A stretch of 64,000 bases of DNA, taken from positions 3,081,662 to 3,145,661 of the forward strand of contig CM021319.1 of NCBI GenBank assembly GCA_010645155.1. Reading direction: 5' to 3'. Position numbers and translations under genes: made by a program. Below the pieces are notes generated by a model. That model did no database searches. It was not told the origin of the DNA and worked only from the letters and a program-made list of their open reading frames with translations. How positions within the stretch are numbered: the stretch's first letter is position 1; the number at the start of each line of letters is the position of its first letter. This DNA is from Tigriopus japonicus (lineage: Eukaryota; Arthropoda; Copepoda; Harpacticoida; Harpacticidae). Shown here piece by piece: positions 11,470 through 22,700 of this stretch.

Positions 11470-13566
11470 TTAATCATCATGATCTTCTCGGGTTTGTCCC
11501 GGACAGTTGGCTGCAAGATCAGGTTCATCGGTAAAAGTTGTCCCACACCACAGGCAGTAAAAGTACTGTTTCCGAAGGTAATTAGTGAGAATCTCCAGTT
11601 GTTCATCGACTTCTAACTCACAGATGTCGTCGTCATTGGTTTCCTCATGGATTAGCGCAGGTTCGTTGGTTGCTACGAAATCTGGATCGATCGGCGGAGT
11701 TTCTTCAACTTTCGGCCAAAACCATGATTCCGCCGGATCTGTAATCTCTTTGGCTGAATCAAGTTGGAGACAAGATTTCTGCGATTTCCTCAAATCCACT
11801 TCCACCAATTGAAGTTTGCGCTGACGAGACATGTGAGCTCTAAATTGGGAGAGGAAATATGCTCATATCACCTTGAGTGTGTTGGGATTATCTTAAGTAA
11901 AAAATGGGTTCAGGGGCCAAAATCATTATCAAATGGGAAATCTTATTTTAGGGGGAAGAAATTGGCATCTTTCCTTAATCTGGGAAAGAGAAAAACTTGA
12001 CAAAAAAATTGCAGAGGTTCGCAAATTAATCAATTTAGTTTACATTGCAGTACATGTAATGGATGTTTTGAATAAATTGCGCAAAACGTTTACTTGGGCA
12101 AAAAACGTAAAAAAGAAATATGAGGCAAAAATGTTACTTACTTTCATAATTTCTTCAAGCCACGGCTAATCCAAACCCATCTCAATGATGAAACGATTAC
12201 TGACAATAACCGTTTTTCATGTAAGTCTAACTTTATTTATTTGCTCAAACAGCTATGTAACTTTGAATTTTCAGAAGAAAATAAAACAATTACTAAGTTT
12301 AACCTGGATCTTTTTGAAACGACGTTCATATTCTATTTAATTATCAGACCTAACTAAATGAAATGAATCAACACAATAACTAGATATAAGTAAATATAAT
12401 AAGTCAATTTATAACATAATAAGTAAACAAATAAATAAATTTGATAAGTAAGAAATTAAATAGAAATAATAGGTAAACAAATAAATATATTAAGTAAATA
12501 AATAAGTGTAATAGGTAAACAAGTAAATAAATGTAATGAGTAAACAAAAAAAGTAAATAAATATAATCAACAAGCAAATAAATCAAAACAATCAGTAAAC
12601 AAACAAAAAAATATAATGAGTAAAGAAATAAGTAAATTTAGTAAATACTTGAATATATCCTCACCTGTACTCTTGAATGCTTTGAGTGGACGTGGTACGA
12701 GCTTTTCGCTCCAAACGAGTCTTCAACATGGCGGCCTTTTGTTGAGCGATCTCTTGAAGCAAGGCTTCCCGTCCCAAACCTCCCCGATCAACCTTAATTT
12801 GAATGCCAATCGGTTCAACTCGGCCTGAATTAGACTTGCCCAAACTTTGACCTGATAAAGAGAACTAATTGTTAGGATCATTCATATCATGTGATCCCTT
12901 TCTTGAATGTTGGACTTTAACACTGAAGTAACTGAGGCTGGTTCCAACAATAAGGCGACAATTTTGTCATTTTTACGGTGGATAAATGACCAAGATACTT
13001 CATGACGAAAGAGAAATATTTAATCAAATGTTCATGATCATAAAAAGGTTTCAAAAGTCAAGATGGTTAAAATCAAAAGTGTACATACTAGATCGAGAGT
13101 TTAGTACGACCTTTCCTCACCCGACTTATATCCCATTTTTTGTAACATAGCAAAGCCTTTATTCGACGTATCTAGTGATTTTTGCAAGCCTTCTTCCCGC
13201 TTTTCCGACTCCAAATTCATGCGCTGTCGTTTATCCATTTTGGCCGCTTGGCGGCGCTGCTCTGTCTCCGATCTCTGCTTGGCCAACTCAAGTTCCCTTT
13301 GCTTGGGTAACGTCTAAAGAAGAAAAAAAATCTATTATAAATAGAGTTTATTTGTGTAATGATTGGGAGAGATATGAACTCACTCTTTTGAGTCCAGGTC
13401 GAACATCTTTTGGCACACATTGAGAGAGAAAAGCCTCGGACATATAATCTTCTTCTTCATCACGGTCTTGATCAGTGTCGGGTTTGACGGGATTGATCGA
13501 GTTCGAAGCTGCCGAATCGGTGGGCAGACCGGAGGAGCTTTCGGAAGCACCCAGCCCAAAACTCAT
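11470..13566 (-). CDS. GPATCH11: G-patch domain-containing protein 11 homologue
   Basis: This complete four-exon gene reads on the minus strand: 13384-13566, 13121-13313, 12665-12851 and 11470-11839. Phases are consistent (0, 1, 2) and all junctions are GT-AG, giving 310 aa. Exon 1 has EEEDYMS followed by DVRPGLK. A charged coiled-coil stretch comes next. The G-patch (about residues 108-150) spans the exon 2/3 junction, with NKGFAMLQKMGYKSG and then GKSNSGRVEPI. The C-terminal exon carries the DUF4187-type tail with LQLD, QLEILTNYLR, YCLWCGT and NCPG. All match the vertebrate GPATCH11 (CENP-Y) order. G-patch proteins generally bind RNA or activate DEAH-box helicases; GPATCH11 has been linked to kinetochores and splicing. 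The gene converges on the C1orf198-like gene, with stop codons about 320 bp apart. Confidence 0.95.
12360..12650. repeat. Degenerate AT-rich simple repeat (TAAA/TAAG-type) in GPATCH11 intron 3
   Basis: Irregular iterations of TAAATAAATAAG, GTAAACAA and related units fill most of the intron at 11840-12664. The antisense reading is a low-complexity Tyr/Leu/Ile frame, which is why an apparent ORF appears here. It is not coding. Confidence 0.8.
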
Positions 13567-13912
13567 TTTGTTTGGATTGAAGTTTGTTTTGAAAGGTTTT
13601 GTGAGAGTCCAATCCGATGTTACGAGAAGCTTATGCCGACAACATTTCCTTCAGAATTTGGGTGACGAATTGACGATGCGAGGTCTGAACGAGAGAGGGA
13701 ACCAGTGTTGTTGGAACTTTTCGGACTTGTCATGCCAAAGAAATCTGTAAACAAAGTGTCGGATGTGGCTAGATAGTAACAAATTGTGTTACTGCCTTAA
13801 TCTAGCATTTTAAGTAGCAAATTCAGAAACCAAAAAAGTAACAAAGTGCGGCAATTCAATTATTTTTGATTGAAATAGTTATCTCAAGAATTAATATCTC
13901 TAAATTAATTCA

Positions 13913-14165
13913 GGGAGGAGAAGTGGTGTCGTGGTTAGCGCAGTTTCCTAGAGTGAGAGAGGTCCCAGGTTCGATTCCCCTCCTCGTCCTTTCTCAAGGA
14001 AACTTTTAGACGTTAATCCACACCCACAGACGTAGAACCACTCTGATACCGGACTTGAAATTGCCTATCGGAAATGGTTTGGACGATGTATTTGTGATGG
14101 GTGGCTTCGCTGGCCGGGCGAGGCTCAACCCTCCGACCCTAGCACCAACAATTCAAAAAAAAAAT
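13913..14165 (+). mobile_element. tRNA-derived SINE, copy 1 (essentially full length)
   Basis: The head resembles a tRNA gene: an A-box-like GTGGTTAGCGCA (13931) and a canonical B box GGTTCGATTCC (13968-13978). The GGAGGAG and CTCCTC ends could pair as an acceptor stem. The body of about 170 bp (AGACG..CCACACCCACAGAC..CTGATACCGGAC..CTCAACCCT) is shared with copy 2 at 15371. The element ends in an A-run. Near-identical 18-mers ATTAATATC(T/A)CTAAATTA at 13890-13907 and 14180-14197 flank it and may reflect the insertion duplication. Confidence 0.85.
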
Positions 14166-14199
14166 ATCAAGATTTCAAAATTAATATCACTAAATTAAG

Positions 14200-15368
14200 A
14201 TTTTGCATTGGGCAATTTTGAAAAAAAAATTCGTGTCTAATTTGAAATTGGAAGAGATTCAAATGAGAAGGAAGTCTTTTGTATAAATTGGTATTTGACA
14301 TTATTTAAAACTATTGTATATTGTTGTTGTTTATGTTTCAAAACCACTCAGATATCATATTAATGATATTGAATAATGGTTGTTGCTTTACATGCTTTAA
14401 AATAGGAATTTCAAGAGATAAGAGTTAGGTGAAAGTCTTTGACAATTCGAAATCAGATAAGTCTAATCGAGGACAACTGTCTCTTGAAGGATATAATCCC
14501 AGGGGTGCTCCGTACTTCCAGAGTTATCTTGTTCCACCAACTGCCAATTTGGAAATATCTGGCAATGTTGCTTTAATGTCTTTTCCTCCAAACCCATACT
14601 GTGAATCTGAATTAGCCTTATGGGTGGATTCAAAGCCTGACAGTATCATAGGATACAACTAGGACTCGGATAAAGTTGCTAAATGCAATTTGCACCAAGC
14701 ATTCCAACTTTTGGCCATTTTAATCAAAATTAGCAACTATTCGATTTTTTTTCGTAACATGTAACAGCTTTTGGCATTTTTTGCATCGATCTTTAACACG
14801 TTTCACACATAATTTTAGGACCTTTCTAATTATTTATGTTTTTTATTCTAGAATAATTCGTAAAAAACAAAACTGCGTTCTTAAGGAAGCCAAAGTTTAA
14901 AACAATAAAACTAAAGAAGCTCATGTCCCATAAGCTTCCGTATTTAAGACTACATACTTTCGCCCAGAATTGAAACAAAAATTTGGCCAAATTTGACATC
15001 TTTATTAAAGAAAGTGACGTATTTAGGCCAAAAAAGAGTAACTGTCTAGCCAATTTTGTCGAATTGAGAGCAACTTTTTTAAAAAACGTAGTGCAACTTT
15101 AGGGCTAAAAAGTAGCAACTTTATCCAAACCTTAGTCATCAATAATGGCAATGTATTTTAAAAGTTTGTTTTAACAATATTGTTTGTCAGCAGCAACATT
15201 ATTGTTTCATCAAAAGTTATTCTTATATCAAGAGACTACTATTTCTTCAGTGTGGAAATAATCCAAAATTAAGGCTCCATGAAAGTCAGATTTCATTGTT
15301 TTGTCATCTCAAAGGGCAAAAAGTAAAGAAATCCTTATATTATCCCTACATCCTCATATTAAGAATTA
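14200..15368. other. AT-rich spacer between two SINEs
   Basis: Short open frames (75-77 codons at 14429 + and 15053 -) have no recognisable family or splice context. Nothing further can be supported. Confidence 0.45.
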
Positions 15369-15370
15369 AA

Positions 15371-15612
15371 GAGGGGACGTGGTATTGTGGTAAGCGCAAT
15401 TTCCTATAATAAGCGGGGTCCCAGGTTCGATTCTCCTTCTCGACGTCTCTCAGGGAAACTTTCAGACGCTTTTCCACACCCACAGACTGAGAGCCATTCT
15501 GATACCGGACATGAGATTGCTTGTCGGAAATATTTGGATGATGTGATGGTTGGCTTTGCTGGCAGGGCGAGACTCAACCCTCTGACCCTAGCACCAAGAT
15601 TAATAATATAAA
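15371..15612 (+). mobile_element. tRNA-derived SINE, copy 2
   Basis: This copy aligns along its whole length with the one at 13913. Its A-box-like region is TGGTAAGCGCA and its B box is GGTTCGATTCT (15424-15434). The same body follows (CCACACCCACAGACTGAGAG.. and CTGACCCTAGCACCA). The tail is an ATAATATAAAA stretch. Divergence from copy 1 is moderate, so the family is not very young here. Confidence 0.85.
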
Positions 15613-15783
15613 ATAGAAGGTATTCTTATGTCAAGATTCAAGTTTTTATTGTATTTAAAAAATATGTAATGTCATGAACCTCTCTACTATTTTTTTGGTG
15701 CCTCTATAAATAAGATCTAACTCTCAAAATTGGAAAAACTCAACTAGTCATTTGTAACATAATTTTATCCAACTTTGACTCTG

Positions 15784-16025
15784 TTAGCAAAAACCGAGAT
15801 TTTCGTGGCCTGTCCGATTCCTTGCTCGTCCCAGTAAACAATTCAATTGGGTCTCATGAAGTCCTGAAAACCGATTGCCTTGAGCTGGAGGGAAACCGGT
15901 TAAGCGGATAGGCCTCGAAAATATTACCCAAGAAGCACTGAATTGCTGGAGTGGGAGGCTAACAATGAGAATTATGATTTCCAGAAGGATTAATTCAATT
16001 GCGTTTTGCTGCAAACCAGGCCTGG
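15784..16025 (-). mobile_element. LINE fragment (reverse-transcriptase C-terminal region), antisense
   Basis: The minus-strand frame begins QQNAIELILLEIIILIVSLPL and corresponds to KNVIELFLLEIFILIASLPL at 62120-62190. The nucleotide sequence is also clearly related (CTCATTG(T/C)TAGCCTCCCACTCC). After about 100 bp the similarity ends. It is a truncated relic of the CR1/Jockey-like LINE seen at 61.8-62.6 kb. Confidence 0.65.
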
Positions 16026-16048
16026 CTTGTTTTCAGTAGACGACGTAT

Positions 16049-16259
16049 TTTAATTTTCAGCTCAAGCGATTGCCTGAGTGAAAAGTTATGCCCTCTCAAA
16101 CTTATGAACTGCAGAGGGCGTAGAATGAATGAGCTCACCCTTTTGTGACAAAACAATTACCACAAAAGGGGTAGTTCACTCAATCTTGGTATGATTTGCA
16201 TTGAACTTTGAGAAAGCATAACTTTTGACGCCGCCGTTGATTAAGCTGAAAATTGAAAG
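16049..16259. mobile_element. Foldback element with arms of about 100 bp
   Basis: The left arm (TAATTTTCAGCTCAAGCG..AAAAGTTATGCCCTCTCAAA..CTCACCCTTTTGTG) is mirrored by the right arm (CACAAAAGGGGTAGTTCACTC..TTTGAGAAAGCATAACTTTT..TTAAGCTGAAAATT). They are separated by only about 13 bp (ACAAAACAATTAC). The whole unit would form one long imperfect hairpin. There is no coding capacity. Confidence 0.7.
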
Positions 16260-16264
16260 ATAAA

Positions 16265-16755
16265 CTCAACTCAATCAAAACAAGTTCTCATTTGCAGAAG
16301 AATCTGATTGCTTTGTTCTTGTAAGAGATCACGATTCATTTCATTAACCCCTCAGTCCAGTGAAATTCAGTGGTTCTTGTTTCACCTAATGTGTCTCTTG
16401 TTGTCTTTGAACAAGAAGTCTTTTTTCTTGCATTATGATAAACAATATAAATCTCTAGCATTGATACGTACAATACAATTTGTTTTCATCTCGATTACTG
16501 ATAGTATTTTCTTCTATTTTTCGTATTCAAACACAATTTCCAATATAGTTCAGAATAGGTGTCATATTTTGATTGATCTCCATTGCTACATTTTGGCCGA
16601 TGCGGACTTGCGGATAAGGCGCCAATTTCTGGGAAGCTTTCGACAAGGATTGCGGATGCCACGATCAGTCCGCCACATTTATAGTTAAAGTCTCTTTTTT
16701 GCATTGGCTTCAGTACATCCATCCGACAACCTGCAGTTCCTCAAGAAACCCATCT
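16265..16755. other. Probable 3' UTR / intergenic region downstream of the Klingon-like gene
   Basis: This lies immediately 3' (minus sense) of the stop codon at 16756. A 126-codon plus-strand open frame (16308-16688) has no recognised domain. No clear AATAAA signal could be assigned. Confidence 0.35.
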
Positions 16756-19700
16756 TCATCGCCTTCGCCCCATGGGGGTCTGACTGCTTTTGGGCCTGTT
16801 ACCCAATGATCCGTTCACAAAATCAAGGAAATGAAAGGAGAATGACCAGACATAACACACGAGAACCATTGAAACCATCGATGAGTGCGAACTCAGGCCG
16901 CTATTGGACCACATGTTCCCTGGAAAACGAGAGGAGCCTTTTGAGGTGGTTGCATTGTGATTTTTTGGGTTTGACAGGTCTTTTCTGCTTACCAGAACTA
17001 CTGGAGATCTTTTGAGGCGAGGGATCTGGAACAACGAGAAAAGCAAACAAGTCAGTAGTCAGATTGCCTTGATTCATGGGTTTCGTTCGAGCTTAAGTCT
17101 GACAAATTGGCTGGCATCAACATGCGGCAAGTACATTTTTCCTCAAACTTCCACGAGGGGAAAATAAGATCAACGAAAGCGCGTAAACCGATTTCAATGA
17201 GATTGTGGATGCCTCTATTAAAAAAGATATCAGTTATTTGTAAATCACAACACTACCTAACACTCACAAAAACATCAGATTTTTTTTGTTTTAGAGCCAA
17301 ATTCACATATGGTTGTGGGTAAATTGTCACTAATGACTTCAAACAAGGTCTTTCATAAAAGCAAATTTGATGTTTCTTTGGAATGTGCAATATAGGTGGG
17401 TTTGATTGAAAAATCATAGAACAAATTCAAGTTCAAGTTCATCTGTTTTGAGACATTATCGGGCAAGGAGCCTTAAAACAATCTTGACATTTCTTTGAAA
17501 TGTTCTTGGTCCTCTAAAAACCACAAATTTGTCGGCTTTCCTCCAAAACTTGTTTTCCAAATCATATATCAACTGTGAAATAAATGTTCATTGAATCCAT
17601 TCATCCACATTCAGACGAATGTGTGAAGGATATCTTGAGACCCTCCTTGTATTTAAAGCTCGAGATCTCGCCTGATGTTTGGAAACAAAATCGTCTAAAC
17701 TGACACTTGTTTAAGGGGTTAAGGAATAAAATGACAACGCCTTCCACACGGTTAAATTTCGAGTCGACTCAGCCTTTGAATCCCTGAAATTGTCCTTGTT
17801 CGGGTGACCTTTATTCCAGCCCTTATTGTTATTGCTATCATTGCCAAGTTGACAAAAGGAAACCGAGCAAAATGCTCTTCGCCCTTCATTCCACGTGTGA
17901 GTGCGTGGGTAAATGTGCCTTGGGTTCGTGTGGTTGGTTCCACAATCTCAAACTCTAAACAAATCCCCCATTTGGAGACTTTTTTTGAGGTCGTTGATGG
18001 AACCTCATTTTGTGGAATGTTCAACAATGTCACAAACCCAAAGCTCGTGCTAGACGAGGGAAAAACCAACTTGATGTGGGAACAACACTTTAATCCCCGA
18101 AATGGAACCTGGTATCAAAGCTGAGCCATTTTTTGTTGTCATGAATAAGGATCGATTGATGGAGATCCGACCTTTTTGTCACTTCATCTCTTTCCACTTG
18201 ACTTTTTGTGTCTTCCTTGACGACTTTTCGCGGGAGCACGGGAGTTTGACTAAGTTGGTCCCTTGTTTCTGTTCCACTTTCACCATTGGAGCAAGAAAAG
18301 AAAGACTTTGGTTGGCTCTTCTTTCTTTGTGTGAGTCTCTCCTTCTTGCCGCTTAACTACCACTTCACATTAATTTTCCTAATGACCCTATTTTACAGAG
18401 TAGGCACACATCCTTGGCGAGGCCACTGACAAACTCAACATTGTTCCCGCCATCGTCTTTTGGATCACCCAGGACCACTTTTAAGAACTTAATACTTTTT
18501 AACATCTGATGACTCACTCTGGTATTTCTAACCAAAAGAACGCTTCTCTCAAGATAACTTTTTAAACTTGATATTTGCCCAGTGACTTTGGGATAAGAAA
18601 TGGTTCCTCTGTGGGTAATATCAATGTTCCAAGCGAAAGAAGGAACACAAAAGCTTAGCGGTGGTGCTTCCTTCAGTGGAGCCAAAAGCTCGACGGGAAC
18701 GAAAAAACCGCAATGGTTTGTCATACTTTTGTCAAGGCAGTGTAAAATAATTATCCCGTGCCTATTTGCATTTTGCACACTGAATCGAGGGAAAAAGGCC
18801 ACGGTAGCGACATTCACTTTCAGCCTTTGCTAAAAAGAGACACAAGGACCGAGAGAGGAGACATGATTGGGCTGTAGAACATGATTCCTAAACAAGGAAG
18901 GAAAGACACCATCTTGTTGGAACAAGACATGCATTCGTTCCATTTTCATGGAGACAAAGCACTAATAACTGAGATCAAGACGCTAGCAAACGTTTGGAAA
19001 TTGTTCAAAAGATTGCTTGAAAGAAATTTGGCTTTCGTCGTTTCCTCTTCAAAAGATGATTCCCTTTTCTTTCAATATATTTACAAATAAATTGTTTAAT
19101 GAATGATTAAGGACTCAAAGAAAGATTAAAAGTTGCAAAACTGGTCAGTAATGGAATCCAGAAAGCTTAGGTACCTTTTTCCAACATAACACCGAAAATT
19201 AATGTTACAAAGGTTTTATCACCGGGTCCAACAGGGTTAATTGACTAATTTTGCTTTTGATATCAAACCATGATTGGACTACGTAAACTTCATAATCCTT
19301 TTACTAATTGGATGACTTTTGATATATAGTTTTTTTGCTGGAGTCAGAGCGCAACTTCACAACTGCTATGGTAATCAAGTAATCAATAATTAAAGAATGG
19401 CAAATGAGATGATTTACTAAAAGTTTGGTTAGTAATTTTAAGATTTTGTCACACAATTGCTGAAGTGAAGGAACGATGAATCAATTTTTCANNNNNNNNN
19501 NNNNNNNNNNNNNNNNNNNNNNNNNNNNNNNNNNNNNNNNNNNNNNNNNNNNNNNNNNNNNNNNNNNNNNNNNNNNNNNNNNNNNNNNNNNNNNNNNNNN
19601 NNNNNNNNNNNNNNNNNNTAATAAAAGTTGGTTAGTAATTTTAAGATTTTGTCCAAAAATTGCTTAATTGAAGGAACGATAAACAATTTTACACTGATTT

Positions 19701-22700
19701 TTTTCTGCACTAAAGCGGCACATTTAAAGTAACTTAACATGTTTCCTGTCGTGAATTAAATGCCTAAAATCAAGTTATGGACCGAAATTGGTCTTAAGTA
19801 ATATCCAAATCAGCTCACTGGAAAATTACACAATGTGCCTTTAAAAATGTACTGGCCATGCGTTTAAAGAAAGAAAATTTTAGATTTTAAAAGATCGAAA
19901 AACATGCTCCTGATGTGAGATGTGAATTTGCTCTCGAATCCCATTTTTCACAGCCATGTCTGCTTTCGGCAACCTAACATTTGGTCCATCACTGGGCCAA
20001 AAGAAGACCTATTTTTTTGGCATGAACTTGACTTTAAAAACAACGCCTTTTCTTTAATTTCTTCTAACTTCTTGTGCAATTAATTCTATTCCATTGAAAT
20101 CATCTCACCTCTTTTACTAGTCCAAAATACGAAGGATACCTCTTCATCCGACCATCCAAACTTGTTGCGAGCCCTGAGTCTCACTTCATGTTCGCAGTCC
20201 GGTCTTAGAGGCTCGAATAAGTAGGAGCCTTCATAAAGGCCATAATAGAGATTCTCGGGCAAGTACTTCCGCTGACTCCTCTGACTGGAATAAGACCAAG
20301 CTGACATCCCAGAAGAAGACTCAGAAGAACTCAGGGCGTGGTCTTGAGATTGAAAACCTGTTGAAGAACTGTAAGGATCGGGGATCTCCGGGGGAGCGGT
20401 CACACTGTCCGTGATGAAATGATATACCATCTGAAAACAAACAAACAAACAAGGGGGCTTAAAATCAATCTCATGAGTCTGTAGTGGACTGTCTGCCTGG
20501 CTCTTCATATCTACAGTGTTTGTGTTTCCCATAATTTTTTGAAGGAGCCTTCTCCACTTGAACTCAAGAGGCTTTTAAGTGTTTGAGCAAGAAAATCCCA
20601 GCGTCAAAAAGCCCTCTTCTACTCTCCTGCTATTCCCACTCTGTCGTTCTGGCTTGATCTTCAAGAAGGGTCTTCTTGGCCTCGTGGAAGGAATAATGGA
20701 ACTGGAGAAATCAAGCACAAGAGCATGGTAGGAGAGGAAACCGACTAAAAGCCTATCAAAATTTGAGAGATGCCCCGAGTGTTCTCTTATTCTGGTGGTT
20801 GTTCAGCCTCAGGTTGCGTGACAAGAGGGGACAAAGTTTTTGATAGCTTGGTGTCACATCCAACTAACTCCATCTTTTCGAAGGAAGTCTAAGTGTCTTG
20901 GTCACTGGGTGTTTGCATCTTGCCTCAATCACATTGGTTCATGGCAATAAAACACGTGCTTCTCGCTTATATGTATATGAGAATATGGAGGAGTTTCAAG
21001 AATGCCTTTTTAAGGAGGGAAAGAGGGGAGAATGTGGTTTGGCATCATTTTTGCCCGGCTTTGTCGAATCAGAGGATCCCTTTCCTGAGAGATCATCAAG
21101 ATATTTCCTCTTTTCTTTCGCATTGTCAAGGGAATAGATGGACAATACTGGTCGAGAACTCTTTACCCTCCACATTGACATGCTCTCATGCATTTAATTG
21201 AGACAGCTCTCCTTGTCCAATTCCCCCTCTCATTCACCCAATAACCCACGTGCCCCCATTCAGGAAGCCCTTAAATGGACTTCTTAGCTGAAGGGACATC
21301 AGAAAATGAGGACCTGTTTTTTGCTTTGGGGAGTCTACTATTTTGGTCACTTTGGCTCAAATATAATTCCTTTCATGAAGTAAAATGAAAATTCAAGTAC
21401 ACGCAGATAGATAATTATTCAAATGTCTTTCTGTTTATTTGTGTAGATTAGCCTCCATTGTCTGATATCAGTAATTAGACTTTGCCTTGGTACAATGGTT
21501 TAAATTCGTTTTCCCATGCTAGAGGGCTGAATAAATTATTTTTCTAGACAAATGTCAAGAAACTCAAGACAAAGAATAGGGATATTTTGAACTATGAAAA
21601 AAATTCCGTCACCCTGACAATTTGACCACAGAAGGTGCTGGCACCATCGTAAGTTTGATAAGCAAAGCATAGAGCAAATCGTCGAATTTTTATGTGTATC
21701 AGAAATAATAAATTTCAATTGAAAGTTAAGAAGGCTTGGGTCTTAAAAGATTACTTAGATTCAACAACTAATGAACCAAAATTCAAGTTTTCAAGGAGTC
21801 TCGAAGGTTTCGAGGGTTCTTAACTTTTTATGGCATTCGTACAATAATGGCAGACAATCGTACCGTATTTACCATACACTAGAAAACACACCAAACCAAT
21901 GGTTAGTTTGCCTGATCACAGTAAAAGACATCACTCCCAAGAATATGGCCGGCATCAAGGTTCTCTGAATCACTAACATTCTGGTTCACAAAGTGAGAAT
22001 ACCTCTTTGAGAACAGGTTCAGTTTGTCTGCACACGCCGTGAGCAAACTTATCGTCATTTCGATCCCCATTAATGACAGGGATGCGGTCTTGGTTTTGGG
22101 TCTCTTTGTAATGGAAGGTTGCGGGGCGGACACCGGAAATTGCAATATGATGCAAATGACGACGAAGACGCCATTCGAATGCAAATCCAACTCTCGAGGA
22201 TCAGGGGGCAGCTAAGTGGAGGATGGAGGAGCTCCTACGGGGCTTCTTTGTTGTACTACTACCAAATACATTACCCGACATACATAGACAGACTAGGTAC
22301 TTGTTCGGTCGTCCCTCGAGCAGAGGGCAAATGAGTATGGGTCCCCTTTTTTCTGGGCGGATTCCAAGCGAAATTCCCAACCCCAAAAGGATGCTAGTTG
22401 GTTCACACGCCAAGAACACATGTAATACCAATCATCACCTCCTTTTTCTCACCCATTGGTCTTTTCAATTATTCGGAATATACAGTATGCCAGGAACTTA
22501 CGCAAGGCTTGTATCTGACTTCCGTTTCCAGGATTGGTGCAAAGCTTTTGATGGACCACGTGAGGTCATAGCTGGATCGATGGCGACCCTTGGGAGGACT
22601 GGTGATTGTGGCTTTGTGTGGGATCCCTGGAAGAAATGAATGAACAGATTTTAGTCTCTTAATTATTCTGTCTCTCACGTTCAATAAGGAAAAAGAGAGA

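Noticed and set aside
13913..14000. Functional tRNA gene
   Set aside because: A and B boxes are present but the cloverleaf is imperfect and a shared SINE body and A-rich tail follow; the same unit is repeated at 15371.
17752..18124. About 105-codon open frames on both strands
   Set aside because: They are intronic to the Klingon-like gene, fully overlapping on opposite strands, with no domain or splice pattern.
18365..18817. 150-codon minus-strand frame between the FN3 exon and the 33-bp exon of the Klingon-like gene
   Set aside because: The flanking exons join in phase without it and it has no Ig, FN3 or other domain; probably a chance frame.
22223..22639. 138-codon plus-strand frame
   Set aside because: It is the antisense shadow of the FN3 exon at 22502-22626.
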